Below, in pieces: positions 63,044-64,000 of a stretch of DNA of 64,000 nucleotides. The DNA is from an uncultured Pseudomonadota bacterium (lineage in GTDB: Bacteria > Myxococcota_A > UBA796 > GCA-2862545), in contig CAJXTB010000002.1 of NCBI GenBank assembly GCA_913061235.1, positions 372,001 through 436,000 of the forward strand. Reading direction: 5' to 3'. The translations under genes and the position numbers were made by a program. Within the stretch, counting starts at the first letter, position 1. Every line of letters begins with the position of its first letter. Below the pieces are notes generated by a model. The model worked only from the letters and a program-made list of their open reading frames with translations, had not been told where the DNA came from and ran no database searches.

Positions 63044-63132
63044 TTTGCCTCCAGTCGGCGTGTCTAACGCGCGAACGGGATTGTGGGACTCACCTCGGTC
63101 CATCGGCTGACAACAAACACCGTATTACGGAA

Positions 63133-63160
63133 GTCAGAGGTCAGATATCAGAGGTCAGAG
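63133..63160 (-). repeat. heptamer array (GTCAGAN) x4
   Basis: Four 7-bp units, one with a changed base, the reverse complement of the NTCTGAC unit. Confidence 0.8.
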
Positions 63161-63250
63161 CGTGCGTCTTGCGACGCCAGCGACGTGCAAAGAACTCGGG
63201 GCGTTGGGTAGACGGGCTGCATTGGGGACGACTTCCTCGCTGGTCAGCTT

Positions 63251-63288
63251 GTCTGACCCGCTCTGACATCTGTCCTCTGACTTCTGAC
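63251..63288 (+). repeat. heptamer array (NTCTGAC) x5, interrupted
   Basis: Five units at 63251, 63261, 63268 (one mismatch), 63275 and 63282, with three extra bases after the first. It faces the array at 63133. Confidence 0.8.
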
Positions 63289-63383
63289 ATCCATGGCGCG
63301 ACACTCTCCGTTCCACTGTCACGCGCAACAGCCGCCATGCGTTATGCACGCGCTTCAAAAGACCCCGCACCCCATGAGCCCCT

Positions 63384-64000
63384 ATGTCCTTGCCCGTTGT
63401 CGCCATTGTCGGACGCCCGAATGTCGGCAAGTCTCGGTTGTTCAATCGCCTTGCTGGTATCAAAAAGGCGGTCGTAGACGACCAGAGCGGTGTCACCCGT
63501 GACCGTCTGTACCAAGAGGTCGAGCTTCTCGAAGAGCGGCGCGCGATGCTCATCGACACCGGCGGAATTGAGCCGGACAATGACACCGACCTGCTCAAGG
63601 CCATGCGTCGTCAGTCGTTGATTGCAATTGAAGAAGCGGACGTCATCTTGTTCACAACGGATGGCAAGAGCGGCCTTACCCCCGCCGACTCCGACGTTGC
63701 CGACCTGCTTCGACGCACCAGCAAGCCAGTGCTCCTCGTCGTCAATAAGATCGATGGTCCCCAGCAAGAAGACGAGGCTGCCGAGTTCTACCAGCTCGGT
63801 GTGACTCCCATGTTTACGGTCAGTGCGGCCCACGGTCGTGGGATCTGGGAGCTTCTTGAAGGCATCATCGCCGTTCTCCCGCCTCCAACTGCGGCCGAGC
63901 TTGAGCCGCGCACGGAAGCAGAGGAGATCTTCGACATTGACGAAGAGGCCCTCGCCGAGGGTGAGCTTGACGAAGAGGTTGAAGAAGACGCCAAGGACAT
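63384..64000 (+). CDS. der: GTPase Der, 5' part (runs off the right edge)
   Basis: 205 complete codons are visible and no stop is reached; the rest lies beyond the window. Der (EngA) is a double-GTPase needed for large-subunit assembly. The first GTPase domain has G1 GRPNVGKS (10-17), DDQSGVTRDR, G3 DTGG and G4 NKID, then SAAHGRGIWELLEGI. G1 is followed by RLFNRL where most Der proteins have TLFNRL. After about residue 170 comes an acidic linker (EEIFDIDEEALAEGELDEE), longer than usual, towards the second GTPase domain. The ATG at 63384 is chosen by family likeness; no strong ribosome site precedes it. Confidence 0.95.
   Translation, partial: MSLPVVAIVGRPNVGKSRLFNRLAGIKKAVVDDQSGVTRDRLYQEVELLEERRAMLIDTGGIEPDNDTDLLKAMRRQSLIAIEEADVILFTTDGKSGLTPADSDVADLLRRTSKPVLLVVNKIDGPQQEDEAAEFYQLGVTPMFTVSAAHGRGIWELLEGIIAVLPPPTAAELEPRTEAEEIFDIDEEALAEGELDEEVEEDAKD

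Larger units (their letters stand above)
63044..63383. other. divergent mnmA-der intergenic region with inverted heptamer arrays
   Basis: 340 bases between divergent starts; no supported gene. It contains two heptamer arrays in opposite orientation that form a 30-base inverted repeat (63133-63162 and 63259-63288, 25 of 30 matching). Promoters for both genes must lie here, but no clear boxes are seen. A short open frame made by the arrays is judged spurious. Confidence 0.55.

Noticed and set aside
63141-63338. Small minus-strand gene between mnmA and der (and a like one at 54590-54790)
   Set aside because: Both frames are produced by the heptamer arrays (SEVRGQ-type translation) and lack a ribosome site.
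1-64000. tRNA, rRNA, insertion sequence or prophage genes
   Set aside because: No T-loop-like stems, rRNA motifs, transposase, integrase or terminal inverted repeats were recognised in the gaps, which are mostly short.

Overview
The window is a gene-dense stretch of chromosome from a Gram-negative bacterium, most likely Myxococcota or a close former-deltaproteobacterial relative. The signs are a MYXO-CTERM-like sorting tail (GGCGC, hydrophobic segment, RRRRS) at the end of 40674-43322, MopE-type Cys/Asp repeats, a tail-anchored Ser/Thr kinase, many lipobox proteins, and outer-membrane biogenesis genes (bamA, lolD, a lolC/E-type permease). Start codons are commonly preceded by GGAGG, and many genes overlap by 4 nt (ATGA/GTGA). 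I found no rRNA, tRNA, insertion sequence, prophage or CRISPR array.

Layout. 1-3.2 kb: the end of an unknown gene, an exported propeller plus left-handed beta-helix protein, and a tRNA-dihydrouridine synthase. 3.2-4.6 kb (minus): a Ser/Thr kinase. 4.7-19.4 kb (plus): a 13-gene unit closed by a strong terminator. It encodes exported helical-repeat and Pro-rich proteins, two family-5 ABC solute-binding proteins, two permeases, two ATPases, a probable outer-membrane protein and a TolB-like propeller. Three protein modules are duplicated and recombined among four of its genes. 19.5-24.9 kb: a lipoprotein, a membrane protein, an exported protein, then Nfu, a cyclase-like repeat protein, a Tat-exported DUF362 protein and an NAD-dependent epimerase. 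24.9-34.8 kb (minus): a 2061-residue lipoprotein built from four beta-helix cassettes, an MMPL/RND transporter, a small membrane protein and a metallophosphoesterase lipoprotein. 34.9-39.3 kb (minus): a collagen-like plus SRCR lipoprotein, PreA and PreT, and a lipoprotein. 39.5-43.3 kb: a lipoprotein and an extremely acidic Ca-binding-repeat protein with the MYXO-CTERM-like tail. 43.4-54.0 kb: carA, carB, then the tightly coupled run lysS - lolC/E - lolD - bamA. 54.0-54.7 kb: a non-coding block of five ~124-bp palindrome-containing tandem repeats and a heptamer array. 54.8-64 kb: a Cys-rich lipoprotein, an alanine/cation symporter with a large insert, a penicillin-acylase-like lipoprotein, the minus-strand unit mnmA - rnc - Elp3-like radical SAM - era, and the 5' part of der.

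The best candidate for an undescribed system is the 4.7-19.4 kb unit. It looks like an oligopeptide-type ABC transporter rebuilt as an envelope-spanning assembly: one solute-binding domain is tethered by a transmembrane anchor, the same anchor also carries a second unknown domain, and the set includes an outer-membrane component and a propeller. A kinase gene is divergent from it. The duplications are read directly from the sequence; the function is inference. Further points of interest are the SRCR/collagen lipoprotein, the exported beta-helix protein, a radical SAM protein with a changed cluster motif, and a small family of ribosome-site hairpins with compensatory base changes.
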